DNA of 12,911 nt. Origin: Xylaria sp. FL1777. Taxonomy: Eukaryota > Ascomycota > Sordariomycetes > Xylariales > Xylariaceae. The first letter of the stretch is position 1, and every line of letters starts with the position of its first letter. Made by a program: the position numbers and the translations under genes. Shown one piece after another: positions 1-9,183 of the stretch. The notes beneath the pieces are model-generated. The model was given only the letters and a program-made list of their open reading frames with translations, did not search any database and was not told the origin of the DNA. The stretch lies in contig MU401026.1 in NCBI GenBank assembly GCA_022578965.1, forward strand, positions 1-12,911, given 5' to 3'.

Positions 1-375
1 AATTCTTATTTAATAAAAAATTTAAATATAATTTTTTTTTATTTATAGCATTTTTACTTATAAAAATATATATATTATATTATTTAAGCTAATAGTTTAT
101 TAGCTATATTAGTTTTTATTTTTTATATATATAAGTAAAAACTATGCTTATAAATTAAAAGCAAGCTATAAGCAGCTTATTTTCTTTTTAGTAGCTAAAT
201 AAAAACATTTTATATTTATTTTTAGGTTATATTAGTTTTGCTATAATTTTATTAAGTGTTTTGCTTTTTACTTTTTTGCTTTTAAGTTATTTGTTTACTT
301 ATATTATACTATTAATTAAATATATACATTTTTATATAGTTATTTTATAGTTTTTTTTTTTTATATATTTTTTGC

Positions 376-420
376 TTTATAGTTTGCTTGCTTTAATATT
401 ACTGCTTGCTTTATGCTATT
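376..420 (+). repeat. Internal direct repeat of X', first copy (45 bp)
   Basis: About 45 bp beginning TTTATAGTTTGCTTGC recurs with a few changes at 518-562, an offset of 142 bp. Both copies are also present, inverted, in X (roughly 3470-3515 and 3610-3655). The duplication is therefore part of the element and older than the nesting. Confidence 0.6.
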
Positions 421-517
421 TATAGTAGTTTTTTTAGTTTTAGCATTTATTTAGCTAAATATGCTGCTTTTTTTTTTTAGTTTTTTTTTAAACCTTTTTT
501 TATTGTATTGCTAGTAT

Positions 518-562
518 ATTATAGTTTGCTTGCTTTAGTATTATTGCTAGCTTTTTGCTATA
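518..562 (+). repeat. Internal direct repeat of X', second copy (45 bp)
   Basis: Partner of 376-420, beginning ATTATAGTTTGCTTGC. A short tandem of the word TAACTAAGTTATA follows at about 575-600 and is also found inverted at about 3430-3456. Confidence 0.55.
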
Positions 563-1751
563 TTAGTTTTTTTATAACTAAATTATAACTAAGTTATAAA
601 TAAAGTTAATTGCTTATTATTTTTTAGTTTGCTTTTTATATATTTATTTTTTAAGCTGCTTTTATGCTTTTTATAATAAGTTTACTAAGTAAATATAGCT
701 TATAAATAGCTTATATATTAAGCAGTATAAAGTAATAATAAATAATAAGTTATTTTATTTAGCTATTTATGCTAATTTTTTTTTTTAATTATTAATTTTA
801 CTATTTTTATTATTATTATTATTATATGCTTAGCTTATGCTTGCTTTAATATATTAAAATGCTTAGTTTATAATATAATTAGTTATTAATACATTATAAT
901 TATATAAAAATTTATTTTGTTATAACTACTATACTTTTTATAATATATATTTATAACTAGTTTAGCTTAAATATATATATTAATTAATATTAAGTTTATA
1001 TATTTAAAGTTATAAATTATTTTGCTGCAGTTTTTATTAGTTATTTAATTTATAGTATTAAATAAAGTAGCTAATAGCTTATTATTATATAGTTTAAGTT
1101 TTTATAATTGCTTATTATTATGTTTTTTTGCTATAATGCTAATTTTTAAAATAAAAATAAATGCTTTAATGCTTTATATTAAAGTATTACTAATAGTTTT
1201 AAAATTTATATTTATTAAGCATGCTAAAATGCTTAAGCTATACTATTATTATATTGCTTATGTTATAGTAATATATTATATACTTTTTATTGCTATTTTT
1301 TTTATATTAACTATATAAAAACATTAATAATTTTTATACTTGCAATATTATTAATAAGTTTATTAAGTATTTATAATATAAAAAAAGCAAAATAAACATT
1401 AAAAATAATAGTTATAGTTTTATAAGTACTTTTAATTATATTAATATTTATATGTTTTTAAGCTTTACTTTATGCTTATTTTAATTATTAGAATTTTTTT
1501 AATTTTAAATGCTACTAATAATTTTTTAGCTTAAAAAAATTAATAAAAAATTTTAATTATTTATTAAAGCTTATATAGCTATACATTATTTTTGTACTAA
1601 TAAAAATATTTAAGCTATATTTATAGTTAATATATAATTTTAAGTTGTAATTAAAAAAGCAAAAAAAGCTGCAGCAAATAAAAAAGCTAAAAGTTTTATA
1701 TAAATAAACTAGTTAAAAAATGTTTATATAACTTTTAAAAGTTAATATTAT

Positions 1752-1769
1752 TATATATTTAATAGCTAA
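1752..1769 (+). repeat. 18 bp target-site duplication, left copy
   Basis: The word TATATATTTAATAGCTAA lies immediately left of inserted copy X and is repeated identically at 3962-3979. The exact length (about 16-18) is blurred by the adjoining AT-dinucleotide run. Confidence 0.65.
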
Positions 1770-3961
1770 TATTTATAGTATATTAAAAAAGCAAACAAAT
1801 TTTTAACTAAGCTACTAATTATTATATAACCTAAAAAAAGCACGTAAAATAACTAAATAAGTTCTAAATATAAAAAAGCTTAGCTATTATAACGTAGCTA
1901 AAAAACTAATTAAGTTATAAGCAGTTATAAAAACATAAAAATAAAGGCCTTTAAACATAAAGCAAAAACAGCTAAGCATTAATACTAGCTTTTTTTTAAG
2001 CTAAAAAAAGTTTACTATAATTATAAAGCAAAAGCTAAAGTAGCTATTATAAAGCTATTTATTATTTATAATTTTAGAAAAACTGCTTATTATAAGCTTA
2101 CGTTTATAAACTTTAAAGTAAAATATAATATAATAAAGTATTAAAAACAGCAATATAAAATTATAAACATAAAACTATAAAAATTAAAAAGCATACATTA
2201 TAAAAAAACAAAGCAATTAAATAACTTTATTAAGTATTAAACATTAAAATTTTACTAAAACTTTTAGCTACTAAATATATAACAATATTAACTTTTAAAA
2301 GTTATGTAAACATTTTTTAACTAGCTTATTTATATAAAACCTCTAGCTTTTTTACTTACTATAGCTTTTTTTGCTTTTTTAATTGCAACTTAAAGTTATA
2401 TATTAGCTATAAGTATAGCTTAAATATTTCTATTAGTATAAAAATAACGCATAGTTATATAAGCCTTAATAAATAATCGAAATTTTTTATTAACTTTTTT
2501 AAGCTAAAAAATTATTAGTAGTACTTAAAATTAAAAAAACTTTAATAGTTAAAATAAGCATAAAGTAAAGCTTAAAAACGTATAAACATTAATATAGTTA
2601 AAAATACTTATAAAACTATAATTGCTACTTTTAGCGTTTATTTTGCTTTTTTTATATTATAAACACTTAGCAAATTTACTAGTAATATTACAAGCATAAA
2701 AGTTATTAATGTTTTTATATAATTAGCATAAAAAAAACAGCAATAAAAAGTGCATAACATATTATTATAATATAAGCAATACAGTAATAATATAGCTTAA
2801 GCATTTTAGCATGCTTAATAAATATAAATTTTAAAGCTATTAGTAATACTTTAGCATAAAGCATTAAAGCACTTATTTTTATTTTAAAAATTAGCGTTAT
2901 AACAAAAAAACATAACAATAAGCAGTTATAAAAGCTTAAATTATATAGTAGCAAACTATTAGCTATTTTATTTAGTACTATAAATTAAATAACTAGTAAA
3001 AACTGCAGCAAAATAACTTATAACTTTAAATATATAAGCTTAACATTAATTAGCATATATACTTAAGCTAAGCTAGTTATAAATATGTATTACAAAAAGC
3101 ATAGCAGCTATAGCAAAATAAATTTTTATATAACTATAACGCATTAATAACTAATTATATTACAAACTAAGCATTTTAATATATTAAAGCAAGCGCAAGC
3201 TAAGCATATAATAGTAATAGTAATAAAAGTAGTAAAGTTAATAATTAAAAAAAAAAAAATTAATATAAGTAGCTAAATAAAGTAACTTATTATTTATTGC
3301 TATTTTATATTGCTTAATATATAAGCTATTTATAAGCTATGTTTATTTAATAAGCTTACTGCAAAAAGCACAAAAGCAACTTAAAAAATAAATATATAAA
3401 AAGCAAACTAAAAAATAATAAGCAATTAACTTTGCTTATAACTTAGTTATAACTTAGTTATAAAAAAACTAGTATAACAAAAAGCTAGCAGCAATACTAA
3501 AACAAGCAAACTATAATGCATTAATAATATAATAAAAAGAAGTTTAAAAAAAAACTAAAAAAAAAAAGCAGTATATTTAACTAAATAAATGCTAAAACTA
3601 AAAAAACTGCTATAAGTAGCATAAAGCAAGCAGCAATACTAAAGCAAGCAAACTATAAAGCAAAAAAAATACAAAAAAAAAAAAACTACGAAATAACTAT
3701 ATAAAAGTATATATACTTAGTTAATAGTATATTGCAAATAAGCAAACAACTTAAAAGCAAAAAAATAAAAAGCAAAACATTTAATAAAATTATAGCAAAA
3801 CTAGTGCAACCTAAAAATAAATATAAAATGTTTTTACTTAGCTACTAAAAAAAAAATAAGCTGCTTATAGCTTGCTTTTAACTCACAAGTACAGTTTTTA
3901 CTTATATATATAAAAAATAAAAACTAGCATAGCTAATAAGCTATTAGCCTAAGTAATATAA
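1770..3961 (+). mobile_element. Inner copy X of the ~2.2 kb repeat, inserted into X'
   Basis: This segment is a second copy of the same repeat in the opposite orientation. Its first part (1773-2280) is the reverse complement of 3962-4470 and the rest (2264-3961) is the reverse complement of 72-1769. Removing it rejoins the two halves of X' at a point that is continuous inside X itself (about 2264-2281). That makes it an insertion rather than a simple hairpin. Length is about 2.19 kb. It starts near the word TTATAGTATATTAAAAAAGC (1773) and ends near TAAGTAATATAA (about 3950-3961). I saw no terminal inverted repeat within X, no long poly-A tail and no recognisable coding domain. Lysine- and glutamine-rich readings on the plus strand (codons starting near 1810 and near 2724) are suggestive of a worn-out ORF but match no family I can name. 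The long target duplication would suit a target-primed (LINE-like) element better than a cut-and-paste DNA transposon, but this is unproven. Confidence 0.75.
2264..2281 (-). other. Empty-site equivalent of the X insertion point
   Basis: Inside X, the reverse complement reads TATATATTTAGTAGCTAA once, with both flanking sequences of X' continuous around it: the GTTAATATT side towards 2295 and the AAGTTTT side towards 2255. This is what the X' insertion site looked like before X entered. It fixes both the insertion point and the duplicated length. Confidence 0.7.
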
Positions 3962-3979
3962 TATATATTTAATAGCTAA
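3962..3979 (+). repeat. 18 bp target-site duplication, right copy
   Basis: Same 18 bp word as 1752-1769, directly right of X. It is also the first 18 bp of the second half of X'. Confidence 0.65.
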
Positions 3980-4470
3980 AAGTTTTAATAAAATTTTAAT
4001 GTTTAGTATTTAATAAAATTATTTAATTATTTTGCTTTTTTATAATATATATTTTTTAACTTTTGTAGTTTTATGTTTATAATTTTGTATTATTATTTTT
4101 AGTATTTTATTATATTATGTTTTATTTTAAAATTTATAAACGTAAACTTATAATAAATAGCTTTTTTAAAACTATAAGTAATAAATAGCTTTATAATAAA
4201 TGCTTTAGTTTTTGCTTTATAGTTATAATAAACCTTTTTTAGCTTAAAAAAAAACTAGTATTAATATTTAACTGCTTTTGCTTTATGTTTAAAAGCTTTT
4301 GTTTTTATATTTTTATAGCTGCTTATAACTTAATTAATTTTTTAGCTATATTATAATAATTAAGCTTTTTTATATTTAGAATTTATTTAGTTATTTTACG
4401 TGCTTTTTTTAAGTTATATAATAACTAATAGCTTAATTAAAAATTTGTTTGCTTTTTTAATATACTATAA
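3962..4470 (-). mobile_element. Outer copy X' of the ~2.2 kb repeat, second part
   Basis: Reverse complement of 1773-2280 over about 508 bp with transitions only in the stretches compared. An example is the words around 4140-4200 and 4230-4330 against 1970-2150. It ends at 4470 after ATATACTATAA, beyond which similarity to X stops. This half joins to 72-1769 to give a complete X' of about 2.2 kb. No coding sequence recognised. Confidence 0.78.
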
Positions 4471-4626
4471 GTAATATTTATGTTTTATAAAAATATTATA
4501 ATATTAAACGCTAGTTATTAAATTTTTAATAAAGCTTAATTTATGCTTATTTATATTTTATTTTAGTTTTAATAAATAGTACTTTTTTTTATATTATTAA
4601 AATATTTTAGTAGCTATAAAAAATCT
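4471..4626. other. AT-rich spacer between X' and the retrotransposon
   Basis: About 156 bp with no recognisable gene or repeat. It contains TTATAAAAATAT at 4485-4496, which also occurs at 58-69 just outside the left end of X'. That could be a degenerate target duplication of X', but in such A+T-rich DNA a 12 bp match is weak evidence. Confidence 0.4.
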
Positions 4627-4631
4627 TATTA
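4627..4631 (+). repeat. 5 bp target-site duplication, left (TATTA)
   Basis: TATTA directly precedes the TG that starts the 5' LTR and is repeated directly after the 3' LTR at 11905-11909. Five bp is the usual Ty3/Gypsy duplication length. Chance matching is easy in this composition, but the position is exact at both ends. Confidence 0.65.
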
Positions 4632-5127
4632 TGTTACGAAATTAGCACAAAAGTAGCCTTTAGAGCGGCTTAATGCCTTTATATATACTTTGCACCTTTT
4701 TTTTTTGCTAGCTAGAGCTAAGGTTATATAATAACTTATTTGGCTTACTAAGCTTACGGTAATCTAAAGCTTACTAAGCTTACAATGATTTAAGGCTTAT
4801 TAGGCTTACAATAATCTAGTGCTTACTAAACTTACAGTAATCCAAAAAAGGTTACTACTTTTTTTACCTTTTTTTTGTTTATATAATTATATACTTTTTA
4901 TATTTAGTTACTTACTTAGTTTTAGTTTTTTAGCTATTAATTTTCTTATAACTGCTAAGCATTAATATATTTATTACTTTTAATTCTTTAAGACCTTTAT
5001 TAATATATAGTAGTAAAAGTACTTTAAAAACCTTTTTAACGGACTACTATTAAGGATTTTATTATTACTTGCAAATTAAAACTTTAAAAGCAAACCTGTT
5101 ATATTAATATATAATAAGTCCGTTATA
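4632..5127 (+). repeat. 5' LTR (496 bp)
   Basis: Starts TGTTACG and ends CCGTTATA; the canonical terminal CA is now TA. It aligns without gaps to 11409-11904. By hand I count about 56 differences in 496 positions, all of them transitions. This LTR keeps more G/C in its first half (4640-4850) than the 3' LTR but is more A+T-shifted in its last 150 bp. It contains four 26 bp tandem repeats. As the 5' LTR it would have held the promoter and transcription start. I cannot point to a TATA box against this AT background. Confidence 0.93.
4743..4846 (+). repeat. Four 26 bp tandem repeats in the 5' LTR
   Basis: Units start at 4743, 4769, 4795 and 4821. Each begins GCTTA(C/T)TAAGCTTAC and ends with a TAATCTAAA-like word, and units differ only by transitions. 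The core CTTACTAAGCTTA contains AAGCTT and partial dyad symmetry. Tandem repeats in the U3 part of an LTR often act as enhancer-like protein-binding sites; that role here is inference. Confidence 0.85.
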
Positions 5128-5130
5128 CTT

Positions 5131-5148
5131 TAATAGCTCCTTAATTAA
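5131..5148 (+). promoter_or_regulatory. Possible primer-binding site after the 5' LTR
   Basis: Three bases after the LTR end the sequence reads TAATAGCTCCTTAATT. If the AA at 5132-5133 was GG before RIP, it would begin TGG, complementary to a tRNA 3' CCA end (acceptor ending GGAGCTACCA). Position is right, but identity of the tRNA is not established. A self-primed mechanism, known for some chromoviruses, cannot be excluded. Confidence 0.3.
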
Positions 5149-5161
5149 TAAAACTTAACAC

Positions 5162-6760
5162 ATAAAAACAAATACTAATATAAAAAGTTAAATAATAAAC
5201 GATTTACAAAATAGACTTTTAAAGGTATATTAAAAAGATATTTAAAAAATAAAAATGTTAAACAGCATTACATAAGTAAACCTTACTTAATAACTAATAA
5301 ACTAGATCTAAATTATGCTACTAAAAACAAAAAGTTAAAAATTAAGTTTAAAAATTTTAAAGACTTTTAAAACTAGCAATATATTAAAACAATAAACTTT
5401 AATACTTTTATTAGCTACTTTTATTAAAAAAAAAGCAGTAGCTAAAAAAAAGAAGTTAAGCAATAGTAGTAAAAAAAAACTAATGCTAACGCTAGTACTA
5501 TAAAGCAAACTAGTTGCTTTAACTTAAAAAGCAGCTTAAATATTAAGCATTATAACTTTTAAACTAGCATAAATATTAGCTATAGTAATTAAAGCAGCAA
5601 TAATAATTATTATTACAACAATAAGTTAAGGCTTTAAATAAGTAATTATACTATAATTAATACTAATACTACTACTAGTAAATCTAACGCTTACTTTTAT
5701 TATTATTATACTTAAAATAATAATTTAAAATAAAAAATTTAACCTTTTATTATTACTGCTGCTTTTATTATTAAGATTATTTATAATGTTAAAAATGCTA
5801 AATATTAAAGGTTTTAAACTTACTGCTTTAAAACCTTATAATAAATTTATAAATATAAAAGCTTTTTTAATTTACGTTAAACTTTATTTAAAATAGTACT
5901 TTATTACTATTATAAAAAAGGACTAAAAAGTAATAACTATTTTATAATTTTTGTTAAAAAAAGTACTAGAATGGTTTTAACTTATCTTAAAGGATTTTTT
6001 AAAAGCTAACAAATTAATTAACTTTAAGCTAAAAACAAAAGAAATTTTTAAAAACTACGTTAAGTTTAAAAATTAAATAAAAGCACTATTTAAAAACACT
6101 TAAAAAGCAAAACATGCAAAAAAAGTACTTTACTGCTTAAAACAAACAAAAGTAATAGCAAATTACGCTATAAAATTTAAATAATTAATAGTAATCTTAA
6201 GATTGCTTAAGCTTGCATTGTTTTACTTATTTTATAGTAAACTTAAAACTTAAGTTTAAAACAAACTATATAAAATAAATAAACTAGCAAAAATTAATAT
6301 ATATATTAATATAGTTATTATAATTAATTAACAATTATTTAACTAGTATTTTAAAACTAAAAAAACTAAAAAAAACAAAAAAAAAAATACTTAAAAAAGT
6401 ATTAAACAAAGATTTAAGCAAATTAGTAAAGTTTAAAAATAATAACCCTAAAATATATTTAAAGTTAAATGTTATAACTATAGAAAAAAAAAACACTTTT
6501 AAAAATAATGTTAATCCAAAAAAAAAAACAAAAAAAAAAGCTATAAAAAAGAAAAGATTTTTTAACTTAAGAAAAAAATATAAGTTATAAAAGTTTAAAA
6601 CAATAAAAAACAACGAAGCAATTTAAAGAATACGTTTTTAAAGCAAAAGTATAAAATTGCTGTTTTAAGCTAAAATAAAAGTGCTATACTAAACAAATTT
6701 AAATGCTTTATTTGTACGGATTAAAATAAATAAGCATATAAATATTATTTAGAAGCTTTG
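5162..6760 (+). pseudogene. gag: gag pseudogene: capsid and decayed zinc knuckle
   Basis: Gag makes the structural shell of the retrotransposon particle. Read through stops in the frame with codons starting at n mod 3 = 2. About 5818-6250 gives a clear retrotransposon Gag capsid (Retrotrans_gag-type) pattern. It has an N-terminal KAF-LIYVKLYLK stretch (about 5849-5893), a LEW word (about 5968), and a helix ending NYVKFKN. This is followed by VLYCLKQTKVIANYAIKFK (about 6125-6181), the region equivalent to the conserved tail of fungal Gag proteins. Before it (5162-5800) the reading is low-complexity, with Leu runs that may be former Pro codons. A CX2C pair at 6704 and 6713 is followed at the right spacing by Lys and Tyr codons (6728, 6743) where CX2CX4HX4C would have His and Cys. 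This is a possible worn nucleocapsid knuckle. The start codon cannot be fixed. Dozens of stops, nearly all TAA or TAG, make it non-coding now. Confidence 0.85.
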
Positions 6761-7689
6761 CAATTATTAAAACAAATTACAAAAAGATATATTTATTATA
6801 TAAACAATTAAAGTTATTTAATATATAACTTAAAAAAATAGTTTAACTAAAAGTAGTAAACAATAAAAAGTAGTAAGTTAATATAGTTAGTAAACTTATA
6901 AAACTATAAAAACTTTAAACTATTAAGGCTTAAAATATAGCTTAAAAAAAAGTTATGTTTAAAAAAATAAAACTATAATTATAAATAGTATAGTTATTAA
7001 ACTAATTATAAACTACTAAAATACTTAGTTGTTAAATAAACTTAAAAAAACAAAACTTATAAAACTTTAAAACAAAAACAAATAAAATTAAAAGCTATAA
7101 AAAATATTATAAAAAAAAAACTAATAAAAATAAATAAAGTATTTTTATAGCTTAAACTGCTTTAAATGCAACAAAATAAAAAAGCACTAATAGTTAGCGC
7201 AAAAATTAATACGTTTTAAAAACTAAAACTAGCAATTTAACTAATTGCTAAAAGTTATTACTATAATAAAACTATAATAAAAAATAATAATAATATTTTA
7301 CGCTTAAAAAATCTAAAATATAACAAAGTATTATAAAATTGTTATATAATATATTATTGCTATTAATATTTACTTAATAAACTAAAAAATAATTGGTTTT
7401 TTAAACGAATTGCAAAAATAGAAATATAGGATTTTTACGAATTAAAGTAATTAGTTATAATTATAGTTTATTATAAAGATTTATAAGGATTTGCAACATT
7501 TAAAAAGAATTTTAATTATATTTACAATACTATTTTAAAAAAATGTAAAAATAACTGTTATAAATATTATTAGCTAATTAAAGCATAATTATATTAAAAA
7601 ATGGTTACTAAAAGCAAAAAAGCTTAAAAACTGCAATTTAAAGCTTAATTAAAAGCAAAAATAGAATAAAGCATAATAACATTTAAAAT
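6761..7689 (+). other. Long spacer between the zinc knuckle and protease, probably more gag-frame sequence
   Basis: About 0.9 kb between the presumed nucleocapsid knuckle and the start of recognisable pol. The gag frame (n mod 3 = 2) looks more protein-like than the pol frame from about 7190 to 7690. Runs such as WFFKRIAKIEI (about 7394) carry few stops there, while the pol frame is stop-dense until about 7690. I recognise no domain. It may be a C-terminal Gag extension, which would make Gag unusually long, or inserted sequence. Confidence 0.45.
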
Positions 7690-7860
7690 GCGAAATAAAA
7701 CAAGCATTTAAACATTTTACAAAAAAAAATCAAAAAACAAAATAAGCACTTACTAAAAAAGCAGCAAGTAGCTAAAAAAACTAAAGCTTTACGTAAAGTT
7801 TAATATAATAACTAGTAAAACTAATTTAAAATCGAACTTATATATTAAAAAAAAAAGTAT

Positions 7861-8151
7861 AACACTTTAATTAACTTAAAAGTATAAGCTAATATAATTT
7901 TACTTAAAGTAGTAAAACAAAATAAGATTTTTTAAAAATATAAGCAAAAATCCTAAAAAATTAAAGAATTTAATAAAAGTACTTTTAGCTATAATAATAG
8001 TTATATATTTAAAAAAACTAAACTTTTTAATATATTTATACAAAAATACAAAAAATAAATTATATTAAATATTGCTAATATATTTAATTATAATATTATT
8101 TTGGGAATATTATAGCTAAAAACTAGCAACTTTTTAATCTAATAAAAAGCA
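7861..8151 (+). pseudogene. Pol: retropepsin-like aspartic protease
   Basis: The protease would cut the Gag-Pol precursor. The active-site D-S-G triplet is at 7873-7881 and now reads Asn-Leu-Lys, each one or two transitions from the original. It is preceded by TLI and followed, after two codons, by ANII, as in the family's LIDSGAxxNFI block. The C-terminal flap and helix block is at about 8089-8121: NIILGI, a Leu codon, a stop (formerly Trp) and LKTSNFLI, matching the D-x-ILG-x-x-WL pattern of fungal Gypsy proteases. Spacing of about 72 codons between the two blocks is normal. Confidence 0.85.
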
Positions 8152-8460
8152 AAGACTATTAATTAAGAAAATAAAAAATAAAGCAAAAAAATCAGAAAAA
8201 TCGCAAAAAAAATCCTGAACAAAATACTAAAGATATATTACAGATTTTATAAACTATTTAAAAAAAAAGAAAAAAGAAAACTTCTTAAATATAGCTTATA
8301 GAATTACTACATCTTTATTAAGAAAAAATATTAACTAAAGCTTTATTAAGTATACTATATAAGCTTAAATAAAACAAATGCTTTATAAAAATACATTTAA
8401 AAAAACCTAGCAAAAAAATTCCTAAAAAAGTTTTAATTATTTGTTAAATACCTTATAGTA

Positions 8461-9003
8461 TTAATACTAAAAATAAAAAATAAAAAACAACTAATTAATA
8501 AAAAAAGAAAACTAGTATAGCAAGTAGTAATTAACTATTAACTATTAAATGTAATTATTATTGCAAATAAATATCCTTTTATTTTGCTAGTAACTATAAG
8601 AAAAAATATTAGCTAAGCAAAATAGTTTATAGTAGTTAATATTCTAAATAAATATTATGTTATTAAAATAGCTAAAAGAAAAAAATAAAAAACCGCTATA
8701 TAAATAATATATAAACTATATAAGTATATAGTTATGCTATAAAAACTATAAAATATACTAGCTAGCTTTTAATACATAATAATAATGATTCTATAAAAGT
8801 TTTTAAATAAGTTTATGTTTATTTATTTAAATAATATTTTAATTTATTTTAAAACGCTAAAAAAACACAAAAAATATATAACTTAAGTATTAAAAACACT
8901 TAAATAAGCAAAATTACAACTTAATACAAAAAAGTATATATAGTATATATAAAAAATTAACTTTTTAAAATTTACGATTACTTTAAAACAAATATAGATT
9001 TAA
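8461..9003 (+). pseudogene. Pol: reverse transcriptase domain, catalytic Asp all lost
   Basis: Copies the RNA into cDNA. Recognisable blocks in order: KKxxKL-VVINY-LLN (8506-8553, where the family has a VDYR.LN block), ANKYPF (about 8563), and VVNIL with the first catalytic residue at 8638-8640. The middle region is FGLTNAP-like but heavily mutated (about 8740-8780). The polymerase box YLNNIL is at 8824-8841, with catalytic codons at 8830 and 8833. All three catalytic Asp codons (GAT) now read AAT (Asn), each by a G-to-A change. NFLKFTIT (about 8953-8976) corresponds to the conserved FLG-x-x-(I/V) block at the end of the palm. Confidence 0.95.
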
Positions 9004-9183
9004 TAGTTAAAAATTAACATAATATAAAACTAAAAAATATTTAACTTAGCTATTATTATAAATATACAATAAGCATTAAAATTTTTAAACTATATTTAAA
9101 TATTAATTTAAAACTTTAGAAAGATAACATTTTATTTTATAAAGTATACAAGAAAAAAATATAAAAAAAAGTCTTTTTTAATT

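Larger units (their letters stand above)
72..1769 (-). mobile_element. Outer copy X' of a ~2.2 kb repeat, first part
   Basis: This is one arm of a very long inverted repeat: its reverse complement matches 2264-3961 almost end to end. Examples are the block around 840-1130 against 2880-3200, and the block around 85-230 against 3790-3950. Nearly all mismatches I followed are transitions. The arm at 2264-3961 keeps more G and C (for example a GCGC-containing word near 3191, where this arm has an A/T version). I found no recognisable protein in any frame. A 60-codon open stretch at 1136-1318 is mirrored by one in the other arm and is probably fortuitous. Together with 3962-4470 this forms one copy of the repeat, interrupted by insertion of a second copy. 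The left end is placed at about 72-75, where similarity to the other arm fades into an AT run, so it is uncertain by a few bases. Family unresolved. Confidence 0.8.

Noticed and set aside
1136..1318. 60-codon open reading frame on the plus strand
   Set aside because: It lies in the inverted repeat and is mirrored by an open frame at 2715-2954. The product is Ile/Tyr/Phe-rich from A+T bias, with no motif or ribosomal context. It is a chance gap between stops.
2715..2954. 79-codon open reading frame on the minus strand
   Set aside because: It is the mirror copy of the stretch around 1136-1318 in the other arm of the inverted repeat. Being open in both copies follows from shared sequence rather than selection; the apparent hydrophobic character is compositional.
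3430..3460. CRISPR-like or tandem array of the TAACTTAGTTATA word
   Set aside because: There are only two to three short copies, with no spacers. It is a small internal tandem of the X repeat, mirrored at about 575-600.
2724..3960. Call of a pogo/Fot1 transposase in X
   Set aside because: There is only a loose resemblance in a basic, coiled-coil-like tail. No DDE motif or helix-turn-helix could be placed, and the long target duplication contradicts the TA duplication of that superfamily.
72..3961. A giant terminal-inverted-repeat transposon with 72-1769 and 2264-3961 as its arms
   Set aside because: The central part 1773-2280 has its own inverted partner at 3962-4470, outside the arms. The 18 bp duplication and internal empty site are explained only by one copy nested in another.
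6335..6613. 92-codon open reading frame on the minus strand
   Set aside because: It is antisense to the Lys-rich C-terminal part of gag. AAA/AAG runs read as Phe/Leu on the opposite strand, so it is a shadow.
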